52,500 nucleotides of DNA from an alpha proteobacterium BAL199 (lineage in GTDB: Bacteria > Pseudomonadota > Alphaproteobacteria > Thalassobaculales > Thalassobaculaceae): positions 1 to 52,500 of the forward strand of contig ABHC01000021.1 in NCBI GenBank assembly GCA_000171835.1. Reading direction: 5' to 3'. Shown piece after piece: positions 14,491 to 23,170 of this stretch (its first letter is position 1; each line of letters begins with the position of its first letter). The notes below the pieces were generated by a model. The model worked only from the letters and a program-made list of their open reading frames with translations, searched no databases and was not told the DNA's origin. A program made the position numbers and the translations under genes.

Positions 14491-16359
14491 GTGACGAACT
14501 CCAAGACAGTACTCATCGACCGCCACCCTGGCCGTTCGACCCAAACCATCGGGCTTGCCCGCGAGCTTGGTACCGATCCGGAGCTGATCCACGAGCCGTC
14601 TGTCGGTGTTGTCGGCACCAAGGGTGACAGCCAGTGCTATCTCGGCGTCGCGGCAAAGGTGGATGCAATCCACACCTGCCTCAAGAACCGCATCGGCCAG
14701 GGCCCGAGTGAACTGCGACTGCGTCTGGTTCAGCCTGAGTACACGATCGCGACCTCCGACGGCATCCGGAACGGCACCCGCGAGATGCGCTACTCGCTGA
14801 TTGGACGCGAGGTAACGCACGACGCGCTGTGCGAGCATCTCGAAGCGACCGGCCTTGCCGGAACCATCGCGGTCGTCGCCTGCGACAAGCCGCCCGTCGG
14901 AACGCTCGCAGCCCTGCTCGAGCACAATCAGCCGTCGATCATCATGTCAGACGGCCCGATCCATCCCGGCAAGGACCCGAAGACCGGCGAGGCCCTGGAC
15001 ATCGTCAGCGCCTACCAGGTCGCCGGGCACCCGGACCCCGAGCATCGGCACCACATCGCCTGCCATGCCTGCCCCGGCTTCGGAAGCTGCGGTGGGATGT
15101 TCACCTACAACACGATGCAGACCTTCATCGGTGTCGTTGGAATGCAGCCACTGCACATGGTGGCGCCGGCGTCCGACGACCCGCGCCGGCTCAACGAGTT
15201 CCCGGTCGAGCTTGTCGACCATCTCGCCCGCATGATGGAAACAGATCTCAAGCCGCGCGACATCGTCGTCCGTGATTCGCTGCGCAACGCGATGATCGTG
15301 GCGATGGCCATCGGCGGGTCGACCAATGTGACGCTGCACGCGCCCGAGATCGCGCGCGCCGCCGGCTACGCCGACTTCTGGAAAGAGATCATCACGCCGG
15401 AAGAGTTCAACCACTTCTCGCAGCATGTCGTGCCGGTGCTTACGGACGCCCGACCTTACGGCAAATACTCGATGGTCGACATCGATCGGGTCGGTGGCGT
15501 GCAGGTGATCGTCCGCGAACTCCTGGAAGCCGGCCTGCTCAATGGCGACGTCATGACCTGCACCGGAGAGACGCTCAGCGCTCAGGTCGACCGCCTCGGC
15601 GCCAAGCCGGCGGACGGCAAGGTGGTCTATCCCGTCGAGAAACCCTACAAGCCGACCGGTGGGTTGCGCGTGCTCGGCGGCAACCTGTCGCCGGACTTCT
15701 CCGCCATTCTGAAACTCGCCGGTGTCGAAGGCGGCCTCGAGAACAACACCTTCATCGGAAGGGCGCGCGTGTTCGAGGGCGAGAAAGGCCTGCTGACGGC
15801 GCTCGACGAGACGCCCGAGAGCTTCCAGAACAACGACATGATCATTGTGCGCTACGAAGGGCCGAGCGGCGCCCCCGGCATGCCGGAGATGCTGGATTCG
15901 ACCTCGCGCATCACAACCCTCTGCCGTGAGCGGGGCATTGTGGTCGGCCTTATGACCGATGCCCGGTTCTCCGGCGGATCGGTCGGGCTGGTCATTGGGC
16001 ATGTGGGGCCGGAGGCAGCGCTCGGTGGGCCGATCGCGTACATCGAGGACGGCGACGAGATCGTGGCCGACCTCAATACCGACGAGCTGACCTGCACCGC
16101 CCTCAACGATCCCGCAACGCTGGCCAAGCGCCAGGCGACATGGAAGAAGGCCGTAGCCGACAACGGCGGCATCCATCCGAACTGCGGCATTGCCGACACC
16201 CGCTTGTTGCACCGCGCCCGCCACACGGCGGTGCCGGCGATCCGGGGCGGCGGCCTGCACCCGAACCGCGAGGTATGGGTCCGCGAGCAGCGCAAGGCGG
16301 AGCGTTCGGGCTTCAGCCCAAAGAACAAGTATCGGCCCCAGACGAACAAGGCGTTCTAG
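14491..16359 (+). CDS. IlvD/Edd family dehydratase (dihydroxy-acid or sugar-acid dehydratase)
   Basis: Iron-sulphur dehydratase of 622 residues that removes water from a 2,3-dihydroxy acid or aldonic acid. The three cysteines expected to hold the cluster are visible: Cys49 (DSQCY), Cys131 (ACDKP) and Cys200 (GSCGGMFTYNTM). The C-terminal TDARFSGGS loop and HVGPEA are also conserved. It departs from housekeeping IlvD: the usual CPGCGAC reads CPGFGSC and ACDKTTPA reads ACDKPPVG. A sugar-acid or uncharacterised branch is thus as likely as branched-chain amino-acid synthesis. Start: GTG with AAGGA eight bases upstream. It stands alone, divergent from the PAS gene and convergent with NnrS. Confidence 0.85.
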   Translation: MTNSKTVLIDRHPGRSTQTIGLARELGTDPELIHEPSVGVVGTKGDSQCYLGVAAKVDAIHTCLKNRIGQGPSELRLRLVQPEYTIATSDGIRNGTREMRYSLIGREVTHDALCEHLEATGLAGTIAVVACDKPPVGTLAALLEHNQPSIIMSDGPIHPGKDPKTGEALDIVSAYQVAGHPDPEHRHHIACHACPGFGSCGGMFTYNTMQTFIGVVGMQPLHMVAPASDDPRRLNEFPVELVDHLARMMETDLKPRDIVVRDSLRNAMIVAMAIGGSTNVTLHAPEIARAAGYADFWKEIITPEEFNHFSQHVVPVLTDARPYGKYSMVDIDRVGGVQVIVRELLEAGLLNGDVMTCTGETLSAQVDRLGAKPADGKVVYPVEKPYKPTGGLRVLGGNLSPDFSAILKLAGVEGGLENNTFIGRARVFEGEKGLLTALDETPESFQNNDMIIVRYEGPSGAPGMPEMLDSTSRITTLCRERGIVVGLMTDARFSGGSVGLVIGHVGPEAALGGPIAYIEDGDEIVADLNTDELTCTALNDPATLAKRQATWKKAVADNGGIHPNCGIADTRLLHRARHTAVPAIRGGGLHPNREVWVREQRKAERSGFSPKNKYRPQTNKAF

Positions 16360-16405
16360 GCTTATTGCGTCATAGCGATCTTGTCGCCGTCGCGGGCACC
16401 GCGTT

Positions 16406-17542
16406 TCAGGACGGCCGCTGAAGTTGCGGCTGTCCCTTGGTCGCTGCGGGGTTCGGCAGCAGCAGCATCGGGCCGTACACCACCAGAAACAGCACGAAGG
16501 CCGCAAACCAGGTGCCTCCGGCGACCACTAGCATCGGCAGATAGAAATCGGCCTCAACCCCGGCGGCGATCCGGGCCAGGGCCGATACCGTTACCAGGAC
16601 ATAGATCAGCACGGTGCTGAGAGTTGCGTGGAGCGGCCGGCCAGTGTGGCCGAGAGTAGCCCGTGTCTGCACCGCAAGGATCATGGTGGCGGCCGCGCCG
16701 CCGGTCAGTGCATGCAAGGCGGCCGTCGGTGTGATGATTTCGAAAAGTGCCCCAAGCGCCAACAGACTGAAGCCGATCGGTACCCACAGAAAGCCGGCAT
16801 GCAACACCCAGACAAGCGGTTCAGACAGGGTACGGTGCCCCTGCCAGCGAACCAGCCGGGCAAACGCGGCGGCACCGGCGATCGCCATGAGCGGAGGCAC
16901 CGCCGACGCATCCGGTGCAAACACCCAAACCACCAGAGCAGCGATCGTTGCCGCCATAGCCAGGGCGTCGAACCGGTCAGCCGGGGCCGGCAGGTGTGGT
17001 GACCGTCGCTTGGCCAGCCAGTTTCGGGTGAAACTGGGAATGATCCGACCGCCGATCAGCGAGATCAGTGTGACGACGATCGCGATTCCGAGCCGCAGGC
17101 CCAGCGAACCGGTGCTTGCCCACCCTAGCGCCTCGATATGTGTCAGACCATTCGCCAGGATGAGCGCCGCCAAGGCGCCGAGCATCGGCAGATTGCGCCA
17201 GTTTCTGCCGGTCAGGATCTCGCGTGCGAGCGCTGTGAGCAGCAACAGCGGGAAAGCCAGATCGACGACAGCCGCGGCGAGCGGCCCGATCACGCCCGAA
17301 CCTGCCACAGCAACCCGGCCAGCGATGAACACGAGCGCCAGCGCACCCAGGCTCCAGCCTTGGATCGGCATCCGACCGGTCCAGTTCGGAACCGCGGTGA
17401 GCAGGAAGCCGGCAACCGCGGCCTGGATGAACCCGAACAACATTTCATGGGCGTGCCAGGTCGTCGGATCAAACGCGGTCGGAAGCACCACGCGCCCGCT
17501 CAGCACGGCCAGGCCCGGAACAGGGCGATCCAGATCAACCAC
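16406..17542 (-). CDS. nnrS: NnrS family membrane protein, 5' end damaged
   Basis: Polytopic membrane protein of the NnrS family, whose members carry haem and copper and are tied to nitric-oxide stress. WHAHEMLFGF, then AGFLLTAVPNWTGR and later GGRIIPSFTRNWL, are hallmark segments with the family's conserved histidines. About eleven hydrophobic helices follow. The 378-residue frame starts at a GTG with the non-hydrophobic VDLDRPVPGL, where the family has its first helix. That helix appears in another frame just upstream (TTTMWLIWIALFRAW), so a one-base shift near 17510 seems to have split the 5' end, and the DNA beyond about 17555 belongs to a different gene fragment. The gene is probably truncated or decaying, though translation from the GTG is possible. 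Confidence 0.75.
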   Translation of the reverse strand: MVDLDRPVPGLAVLSGRVVLPTAFDPTTWHAHEMLFGFIQAAVAGFLLTAVPNWTGRMPIQGWSLGALALVFIAGRVAVAGSGVIGPLAAAVVDLAFPLLLLTALAREILTGRNWRNLPMLGALAALILANGLTHIEALGWASTGSLGLRLGIAIVVTLISLIGGRIIPSFTRNWLAKRRSPHLPAPADRFDALAMAATIAALVVWVFAPDASAVPPLMAIAGAAAFARLVRWQGHRTLSEPLVWVLHAGFLWVPIGFSLLALGALFEIITPTAALHALTGGAAATMILAVQTRATLGHTGRPLHATLSTVLIYVLVTVSALARIAAGVEADFYLPMLVVAGGTWFAAFVLFLVVYGPMLLLPNPAATKGQPQLQRPS

Positions 17543-17563
17543 ATGGTGGTCGTAAGGGCGTCC

Positions 17564-17791
17564 CTCCTGGAGACCAACCTCAACGCAGTGCAGGAGGTTT
17601 ATCGCTTGTTGTCAGAGAGCAAACGCGCCTCGGGCCTGCCAAGGTCTGGCGAAGCAGACATGACCCCCTTCGGGCTGGAAGCCAACCGCCGCAATCTCGA
17701 GATCGCCATCGCGTATGTCCACCAGCAGGGCCTGATCCCTCGACGCTTCGCCGTCGACGAACTGTGCGACCCGACCGCTCGTTTCTTGTAA
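17564..17791 (+). pseudogene. C-terminal fragment of a 4,5-dihydroxyphthalate-decarboxylase-like / substrate-binding-fold protein
   Basis: About 75 residues end at a TAA (17789-17791). They include EVYRLLSESKRASGLP, then PFGLEANRRNLEIAIAYVHQQGL and PRRFAVDEL. This order (SKR, P-G-E-NR--LE----Y--EQGL--RR----EL) is the tail of proteins annotated as 4,5-dihydroxyphthalate decarboxylase or related substrate-binding folds. No start or N-terminal two-thirds is present; upstream DNA belongs to NnrS on the other strand, so a rearrangement joined the two at about 17550. Family call is from memory of the motif. Confidence 0.5.
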
Positions 17792-17879
17792 CGGACTCGA
17801 CCGCACCAGAGAACGCGGTGCAGGGCACTGTCACATCTTCGTAGGCCGTTGCGCACGAAGCCCAGGTTCCGGTCGGGGA

Positions 17880-18050
17880 TCACGCCGCCTCGGCCGCGGA
17901 TTGCCATTGAGCGAATGCTTTGCCACGCAAGGTCCGAAGGGTTCGGCGCGAGATCGGGTGACGCCGGACGTTAAAGGCGTTGTAGACGGTGGCGTCAGCG
18001 GAGAGGAAGCGCTGGGTGGATCCCGGTCTCCTGAGGCCGATCCACTGAAC
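17880..18050 (-). pseudogene. C-terminal remnant of an IS6-family transposase
   Basis: Around 56 residues ending at 17880 read WIGLRRPGSTQRFLSADATV, then FNVRRHPISRRTLRTLRGKAF. IS6-family transposases end in this way (a-QRFLS-HAAVYNTFNVQRHLISR-TLR). The DDE catalytic core is missing, and I could not find the family's terminal inverted repeats nearby. It is a dead relic of an insertion sequence and marks this 650-base stretch as a recombination scar. The remainder of 17792-18206 contains no gene I can support. Confidence 0.6.
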
Positions 18051-18206
18051 TACTCCCCGGAAGTTGGACACTTTATCTCGGTGTCCGCGGAACCGGCGGC
18101 AGGCCATTTTGCAGTTTCTCGTAGCGTAATAGTGCCGGTCGCGCTGGACCTGCGGGGTCTCAGCGGGCGACAATATTACGCGTTGCAACGCCTTGAGGAG
18201 TGGCCG

Positions 18207-19112
18207 ATGTCGAGCCAAGAGACCAAACCGGAAGACCACCCATGGCAGTGGGAAGAATCGCGCTGGCGCTCGGTCGTCGACAAGGTCCGCGCCGGACGCA
18301 CGCTGAAGCCGCTGTCCTGGAAGGATGGCGCCCGGGTGGCCGTCGCGATCTCCTTCGACTCCGACCACGAGACAAGCACCCTGCGATGGGGCCAGACCTC
18401 TCCGGGCAAGTTGTCCCAGGGCCAGTACGGCGCCCGAGTCGCGATCCCGCGGATCCGCAAGATCCTCTCGCGCTACGGTGTGCCGGCAACCTTCTTCGTC
18501 CCCGCCGTGGTCGCCATGCTGCACCCGGAAGAGCAGCAGGCCTTAGTCGGTGAGGGCCACGAGATCGCTATCCACAGCTGGATCCACGAGTTGAATAGCC
18601 AGCTTCCGCCGGCCGTCGAGCGGGACCTGCAGTTCCGTGCCGCGGACGCACTGGAGAAGATCACCGGTGTGCGCCCCGTCGGCATCCGCACCCCGTCCTG
18701 GGACTTCAGCCAGCACACGCTGGCCATCACGCGCGAGATGGGACTGCTCTACGACTCCTCGCTGATGGCCGACGACGAGCCTTACGAGCTGCTTGAGGAT
18801 GGCGAGCCGACCGGCGTAGTCGAACTGCCGGTCGAGTGGATCCGCGACGACGCGGTGTATTTCAACATGGACCGGTTCTCGGCCCTGCGGCCATACACCC
18901 CGCCGTCGGCGGTGCTGGAGGTGTTCAAGGCTGAGTTCGACGGCGCTTACGAGGAAGGCGGGCTGTTCCTGTTGACCATGCACCCGCACATTATCGGCCA
19001 CCGCTCGCGGGTGCGGATCCTGGACGAATTGATCCGCTACATCCGCTCGCACAGCGGCGTCTGGTTCACGACCCATGCCGAGGTCGCTCAATACGCCAAG
19101 GACAACGGCTGA
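18207..19112 (+). CDS. NodB-fold polysaccharide deacetylase-family protein, cytoplasmic (cyclic imide hydrolase/PgdA-like)
   Basis: A 301-residue NodB-homology protein. The metal triad is visible: Asp53 in ISFDSDHE, and His123 and His127 in HSWIHE; Asp51 is the catalytic base. TPSWDFS and the late LLTMHPHIIG are further NodB motifs. There is no signal peptide or membrane segment, so it should act in the cytoplasm on a small molecule rather than on cell wall. The group with YGARVAIPRI and ATFFVPA resembles the Helicobacter PgdA/cyclic imide hydrolase branch. Start: ATG with GAGGAG seven bases upstream. Its end faces the Dpp-type operon. A paralogue occurs at 43466-44386. Substrate inferred only. 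Confidence 0.82.
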   Translation: MSSQETKPEDHPWQWEESRWRSVVDKVRAGRTLKPLSWKDGARVAVAISFDSDHETSTLRWGQTSPGKLSQGQYGARVAIPRIRKILSRYGVPATFFVPAVVAMLHPEEQQALVGEGHEIAIHSWIHELNSQLPPAVERDLQFRAADALEKITGVRPVGIRTPSWDFSQHTLAITREMGLLYDSSLMADDEPYELLEDGEPTGVVELPVEWIRDDAVYFNMDRFSALRPYTPPSAVLEVFKAEFDGAYEEGGLFLLTMHPHIIGHRSRVRILDELIRYIRSHSGVWFTTHAEVAQYAKDNG

Positions 19113-19182
19113 TGGGCCAGACCCGTCGCCGGAAGGACTTTGGCTCCGGTTCTGCGCGACTCCACCCTCCTCAACGCAACCC

Positions 19183-20190
19183 CTACTCCGCGAAGAAGCA
19201 AGCCGCCTGCTGATCCGGCCAGTCCGTACGGAGTTCCGGCTCGCTCTCGGCGCAGCGCGGCTGCGCCATCAGGCATCGGGTTCGGAATCGGCAGCCGCTG
19301 GGCAGATCGCCAGGGTTCGGTGGCTCGCCCTCCAGCAAGAATGTGTCGGTGATCCGCCGGCCGCCAATGTCCGGGATCGCCGCCAGAAGCGACTGGGTGT
19401 AGGGGTGGCGCGGCGACTCGAACACGGTTTCGGTGTCGCCGAACTCGACCACCTTGCCGAGATACATCACCGCAATCCGGTCGCAGATCATCCGCACCAC
19501 CGACAGGTCGTGAGAGATGAACAGGTAGGTCAGGTTGAACTGCTTCTGGAGATCCAGGAACAGTTTTAGGATGGTCGCCTGCACCGACACATCGAGGCCG
19601 GATGTCGGTTCGTCCAAGACGATCAGGCTCGGGTGCAAAGTCAGGATTCGGGCCAACCCGACCCGGCGCTGCTGGCCGCCGCTGATCTCGTGGGGGTACA
19701 GATCTAGGTGCCCGGCCGGCAGGCCGACAGCCTGCAGGATGTCGCGCACCCGCCGTTCGCGCTCGTCGTAGCCGAAGTCGGTGTGCACCACCAACGGCTC
19801 GTGCAGGGCGCGCCGAATCTTCCAGCGGGGGTCGAGCGAGGCGCCCGGGTCCTGGTAGGAGTACTGCAGGTGCCGACGCAGGTCGCGGCTGGCGCTCGGC
19901 GACAGGCCGGCGATGTCGTTGCCCTCGAAGACGATGCTGCCGTCAGTTGGCTGGTGGATGCCCATAAGGGTCTTGCCGAGGGTGGACTTCCCGCAACCGC
20001 TCTCGCCGACGATGCCGAGAATCTCGCCGCGCCGGACCGTGAACGAAACGTCGTCGAGGGCCTTCAGCGAGCCGGTACGCCACCCCCAGGGATTACGGAT
20101 CGCGAAATGCTTCTTCAACTGGCGGACGTCGAGGATAGCAACGTCGTCTGCCGACGCAGACGCATTCGGATCAATGGCGGCGTCGGTCAT
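19183..20190 (-). CDS. Dpp/Opp-type ABC transporter ATPase (DppF/OppF-like)
   Basis: Second ATPase of a peptide/nickel-class importer, 335 residues. It has Walker A GESGCGKST, the ABC signature ISGGQQRR, Walker B LIVLDEPTS and the H-loop ISHDL. The C-terminal oligopeptide-transporter extension with clustered cysteines (GCRFRTRCLMAQPRC) is present; in relatives this binds an iron-sulphur cluster. Its ATG overlaps the stop of the companion ATPase gene by four bases. It is last of the five-gene operon that starts with the binding protein at 24775. Confidence 0.92.
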   Translation of the reverse strand: MTDAAIDPNASASADDVAILDVRQLKKHFAIRNPWGWRTGSLKALDDVSFTVRRGEILGIVGESGCGKSTLGKTLMGIHQPTDGSIVFEGNDIAGLSPSASRDLRRHLQYSYQDPGASLDPRWKIRRALHEPLVVHTDFGYDERERRVRDILQAVGLPAGHLDLYPHEISGGQQRRVGLARILTLHPSLIVLDEPTSGLDVSVQATILKLFLDLQKQFNLTYLFISHDLSVVRMICDRIAVMYLGKVVEFGDTETVFESPRHPYTQSLLAAIPDIGGRRITDTFLLEGEPPNPGDLPSGCRFRTRCLMAQPRCAESEPELRTDWPDQQAACFFAE

Positions 20191-21233
20191 TGGACGGCCT
20201 GCTTCGGTTTCTCGGTGACCGGGTGATAGCAGCGGACCACATGATCGACGCCGACGTCGTGCGGCTCCGGCCGTTGGCTGCAGCAGATCTCGGTGGCGTA
20301 CTCGCAGCGCGGATGGAAGCGGCAGCCGATCGGCGGATTCACCAGGCTCGGAATCTCGCCCGGAATGCCAACCAGGCCGCCGTCGTTGCTGGGCAGGCTG
20401 CGCAGCAGCCGGCTGGTATACGGATGCGAAGGCCGGTTGAAGAAGCCCTCGCTCGGGGCTTCCTCCATTTCCTGCCCGGCGTACATCACGGTGATCCGGT
20501 CGCAGATCTCATACGCCGTGCCGAGATCATGGGTGGTGAACAGCACGGCGACCCCTCGACCGGTGGCAAGTTGGCGCAACAGCTTCAGGATCTGCGCCTG
20601 GATAGTGACGTCCAGGGCGGTGGTCGGCTCGTCGGCGATGATCAGCTTCGGTTCGGTCAACAGCGCCATGGCGATCATCAGTCGCTGGCGCTGACCGCCG
20701 CTGACCTCGTGTGGGTATTTAGCCAGAATTGCGTCCGGATTCGGCAACTGCACGGCCGCCAGCATCTCCAGGACCCGCTGCCGATCGGCCCGGTAGCGCT
20801 GTCGACCGTGGAACCGCGGCAGCCAACCGCTGCGGGCAGCCTGCCGATCGTTCAGCTCCGGGGATTTCCACTTCATCAGCTCCATGATCTGCGAGCCGAT
20901 GGTGAACACCGGGTTGAATGACCCGTAGGGGTCCTGGGGAATGAAGCTGATCTGGCGGCCGCGCACCGTGCGTTCCAGGGTGGCCGGGTCAACCTTCAGC
21001 AGATCGGCGTCGTCGAACACGATGCTGCCGCTACCAATCTGCGCCGAATTACGCGGCAGCACGCCGAGGATCGAGCGGGCCAGGGTGGTCTTTCCGCAGC
21101 CGCTCTCGCCGACTAGACCGACAATCTGGCCACGGCCGATCGTCAGGTTGACCCGGTCGAGCACCTTGGCAGTGCCGCCTTCAGTGGCGAAGCTGACCGC
21201 TAGGTCCCGGACGCGCAGCAATTCAGCGGTCAT
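20187..21233 (-). CDS. Dpp/Opp-type ABC transporter ATPase (DppD/OppD-like)
   Basis: First ATPase of the importer, 348 residues, with Walker A GESGCGKTT, signature VSGGQRQR, Walker B LIIADEPTT and the H-loop TTHDL. It ends with the family's cysteine-containing extension (GCRFHPRCEYATEIC). It overlaps the upstream permease gene by 11 bases and the downstream ATPase gene by four, which shows tight coupling. With its partner it forms the asymmetric ATPase pair typical of Dpp/Opp systems. Confidence 0.92.
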   Translation of the reverse strand: MTAELLRVRDLAVSFATEGGTAKVLDRVNLTIGRGQIVGLVGESGCGKTTLARSILGVLPRNSAQIGSGSIVFDDADLLKVDPATLERTVRGRQISFIPQDPYGSFNPVFTIGSQIMELMKWKSPELNDRQAARSGWLPRFHGRQRYRADRQRVLEMLAAVQLPNPDAILAKYPHEVSGGQRQRLMIAMALLTEPKLIIADEPTTALDVTIQAQILKLLRQLATGRGVAVLFTTHDLGTAYEICDRITVMYAGQEMEEAPSEGFFNRPSHPYTSRLLRSLPSNDGGLVGIPGEIPSLVNPPIGCRFHPRCEYATEICCSQRPEPHDVGVDHVVRCYHPVTEKPKQAVQ

Positions 21234-22086
21234 GAGTCCGGCTCCGGCGGATTTTCGGGTCTAGGATGTCGCGCAGACCGTCACCCAGCAGATTGAAACC
21301 CATTACGACCAGGAAGATGGCAAGGCCAGGGGCGGTGGCATACCACCATGCGTCTGGCAGGAACTCCCGTGATTCCGCAATTGTGCGGCCCCATTCCGGC
21401 GATGGGGCCGGCGGGCCGAGGCCGAGGAAGCCGAGCGCCGCCGCCGTCAAGATCGTGCCGCCCATGCCGATGGTGGTGCGCACGATGATCGAGGACATGA
21501 TGTTTGGCAGGATGTGGGTGATCATGACCCGCAGCGGTGAGACGCCTAGCGCGATACTGGCCTCGATGAACACCTCGTTCTGTATCGACCGGGTTTCGGC
21601 GTAGACCAGCCGGGCCCAGAACGGCCAGTAAGTGGCCGACAGCGCCAAGATCACGTTCTCGATCGACGGCCCCAGGGTCTGGGCGATCGCAATCGCCAGC
21701 ACGATCTGCGGAACCGCCAGGAAGATGTCGGACACCCGCATCAGCAGCTCGCTGAACCAGCCGCGGTAGTAGCCCGCGACCAGGCCAACCGGCACACCGA
21801 TCAGCACCGAAACGCTGATCGCGATCACCGCGATGGTGATGGTGATGCGGGCGCCGTACAGCAACCGACTGTATACATCGCTGCCCATGCGGTCGGTGCC
21901 GAGGAAATGCGCCAAGCTTGGTCCCTGCAGGCGGTCGGCAGGGTGGAATTCGCTGACATCCTGCGGGTGAGTCGCCAACCAAGGCGCGAACACCGCCGCC
22001 AGCACCAGCAGCAGGATCAGCACCGCGCCAATCAGGGCCACCCGATCCTGCAGAAATCGTCCGGCGACGAAGCGTAGGGTTTCCAT
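21223..22086 (-). CDS. Dpp/Opp-type ABC transporter permease (DppC-like)
   Basis: Inner-membrane permease of 287 residues. The first helix VALIGAVLILLLVLAAVFAPWLA is followed by the conserved periplasmic FLGTDRMGSDVYSRLLYGAR, the DppC/OppC signature. The cytoplasmic EAA loop reads EASIALGVSPLRVMITHILPN, the contact site for the ATPases. It sits seven bases after the other permease gene and overlaps the ATPase gene. Confidence 0.92.
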   Translation of the reverse strand: METLRFVAGRFLQDRVALIGAVLILLLVLAAVFAPWLATHPQDVSEFHPADRLQGPSLAHFLGTDRMGSDVYSRLLYGARITITIAVIAISVSVLIGVPVGLVAGYYRGWFSELLMRVSDIFLAVPQIVLAIAIAQTLGPSIENVILALSATYWPFWARLVYAETRSIQNEVFIEASIALGVSPLRVMITHILPNIMSSIIVRTTIGMGGTILTAAALGFLGLGPPAPSPEWGRTIAESREFLPDAWWYATAPGLAIFLVVMGFNLLGDGLRDILDPKIRRSRTHDR

Positions 22087-22093
22087 GACGCGG

Positions 22094-23098
22094 CTACCGG
22101 CTCTCTCTGGGGTCGATCAGGCCGTGGGTGATGTCCACCAGCAGGTTGACCACGATGAAGATCACCCCGGCAATGATCGCGAATGCCATGATGCCGTTGT
22201 AGTCGGATTGCAGGATCGAACTGACCGCGTACAGGCCAAGGCCGGGCCAGTCGAACACCGCTTCGACCACCACACCGTTGGCTATCAAGATGCCGAAGAT
22301 CAGCCCGATCTGGGTCACGGTTCCGATCAGGGCGTTCCGAAGCACGTATTTCCAGACGATGATCCGGCGCGGAAAGCCCATCGCCTCCTCGTACATCACG
22401 TAGTTCGAGTTGATCGCCTCCAGTACCCCGGCGCGGGTGAACCGCACGATCGTCGCCATCGCCGGGAAGGCGAGTGTCGCGGCCGGCAGGATCATGTGGG
22501 CTGCCACGTCCTGTAAGATCTCAAGATCGCCCATTAGGACGGCGTCGATCAGGAAGAATCCAGTCACACTGTCCGGCCCCCAGCCGTCGACCCGTCCCTG
22601 TAGCGGGGTCCAGCCCAGCTTCATGGCGAACAGCAGTTGGAACAGGATGGCGAGCCAGAACGCGGCGATCGCCAAGCCTGACACGGTGATCACCCGCAGC
22701 ACGTGATCCAACGGCGAGTTGCGATGGGTCGCCGACAGCACACCCAGCGGAATGCCCAAGGTCGCTGCGATCAGCACGGCTACGAAGGTCAGTTCCAAGG
22801 TGGCGGGCAGCCGGGTCGCGATGTCGAACACGATCGGGCGTTGCGTATAGAGACTGATGCCGAAATCACCCTGTGCCACAGCCAATACATATCGGTACAG
22901 TTGGACATAGATCGGCTGGTCGAGGCCGAACTTGACGCGCAGGGCTGCAATTTGCTCGGCCGTCGCGTTTTCACCGGCCGCCGCAGCGATCGGGTCGGCC
23001 GGAATCAGGTGGCTGATAGTGAAGGTTATCACCATCAAACCAAGGACCGTGGGCAGGAACCACAGGCACCGATTCACCACGAGGACGAGGAACTTCAT
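22094..23098 (-). CDS. Dpp/Opp-type ABC transporter permease (DppB-like)
   Basis: Inner-membrane permease of 334 residues. The first helix (WFLPTVLGLMVITFTISHL) is followed by the long periplasmic loop with IPADPI and LGLDQPIY-like spacing (FGLDQPIYVQLYRYV). The EAA loop is YEEAMGFPRRIIVWKYVLRNA. Length and order match DppB/OppB. It lies 72 bases after the binding-protein gene, and that gap holds a strong hairpin (23121-23147). Confidence 0.92.
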   Translation of the reverse strand: MKFLVLVVNRCLWFLPTVLGLMVITFTISHLIPADPIAAAAGENATAEQIAALRVKFGLDQPIYVQLYRYVLAVAQGDFGISLYTQRPIVFDIATRLPATLELTFVAVLIAATLGIPLGVLSATHRNSPLDHVLRVITVSGLAIAAFWLAILFQLLFAMKLGWTPLQGRVDGWGPDSVTGFFLIDAVLMGDLEILQDVAAHMILPAATLAFPAMATIVRFTRAGVLEAINSNYVMYEEAMGFPRRIIVWKYVLRNALIGTVTQIGLIFGILIANGVVVEAVFDWPGLGLYAVSSILQSDYNGIMAFAIIAGVIFIVVNLLVDITHGLIDPRESR

Positions 23099-23120
23099 CG
23101 CATACCATCAGGTCACGGCG

Positions 23121-23147
23121 CCGGCCGGACCGAGTGGGTCCGGCCGG
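23121..23147 (-). other. Strong intergenic hairpin between binding-protein and permease genes
   Basis: CCGGCCGGACC (23121-23131) and GGTCCGGCCGG (23137-23147) form a perfect 11-bp stem around a five-base loop. It lies in the 72-base gap after the binding-protein stop codon. In other importers such hairpins protect the upstream message or partly stop transcription, giving more binding protein than permease. There is no T-run, so I read it as a stability or attenuation element. Confidence 0.65.
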
Positions 23148-23170
23148 TCACCGTCAGGTTTGCCAGGGCG

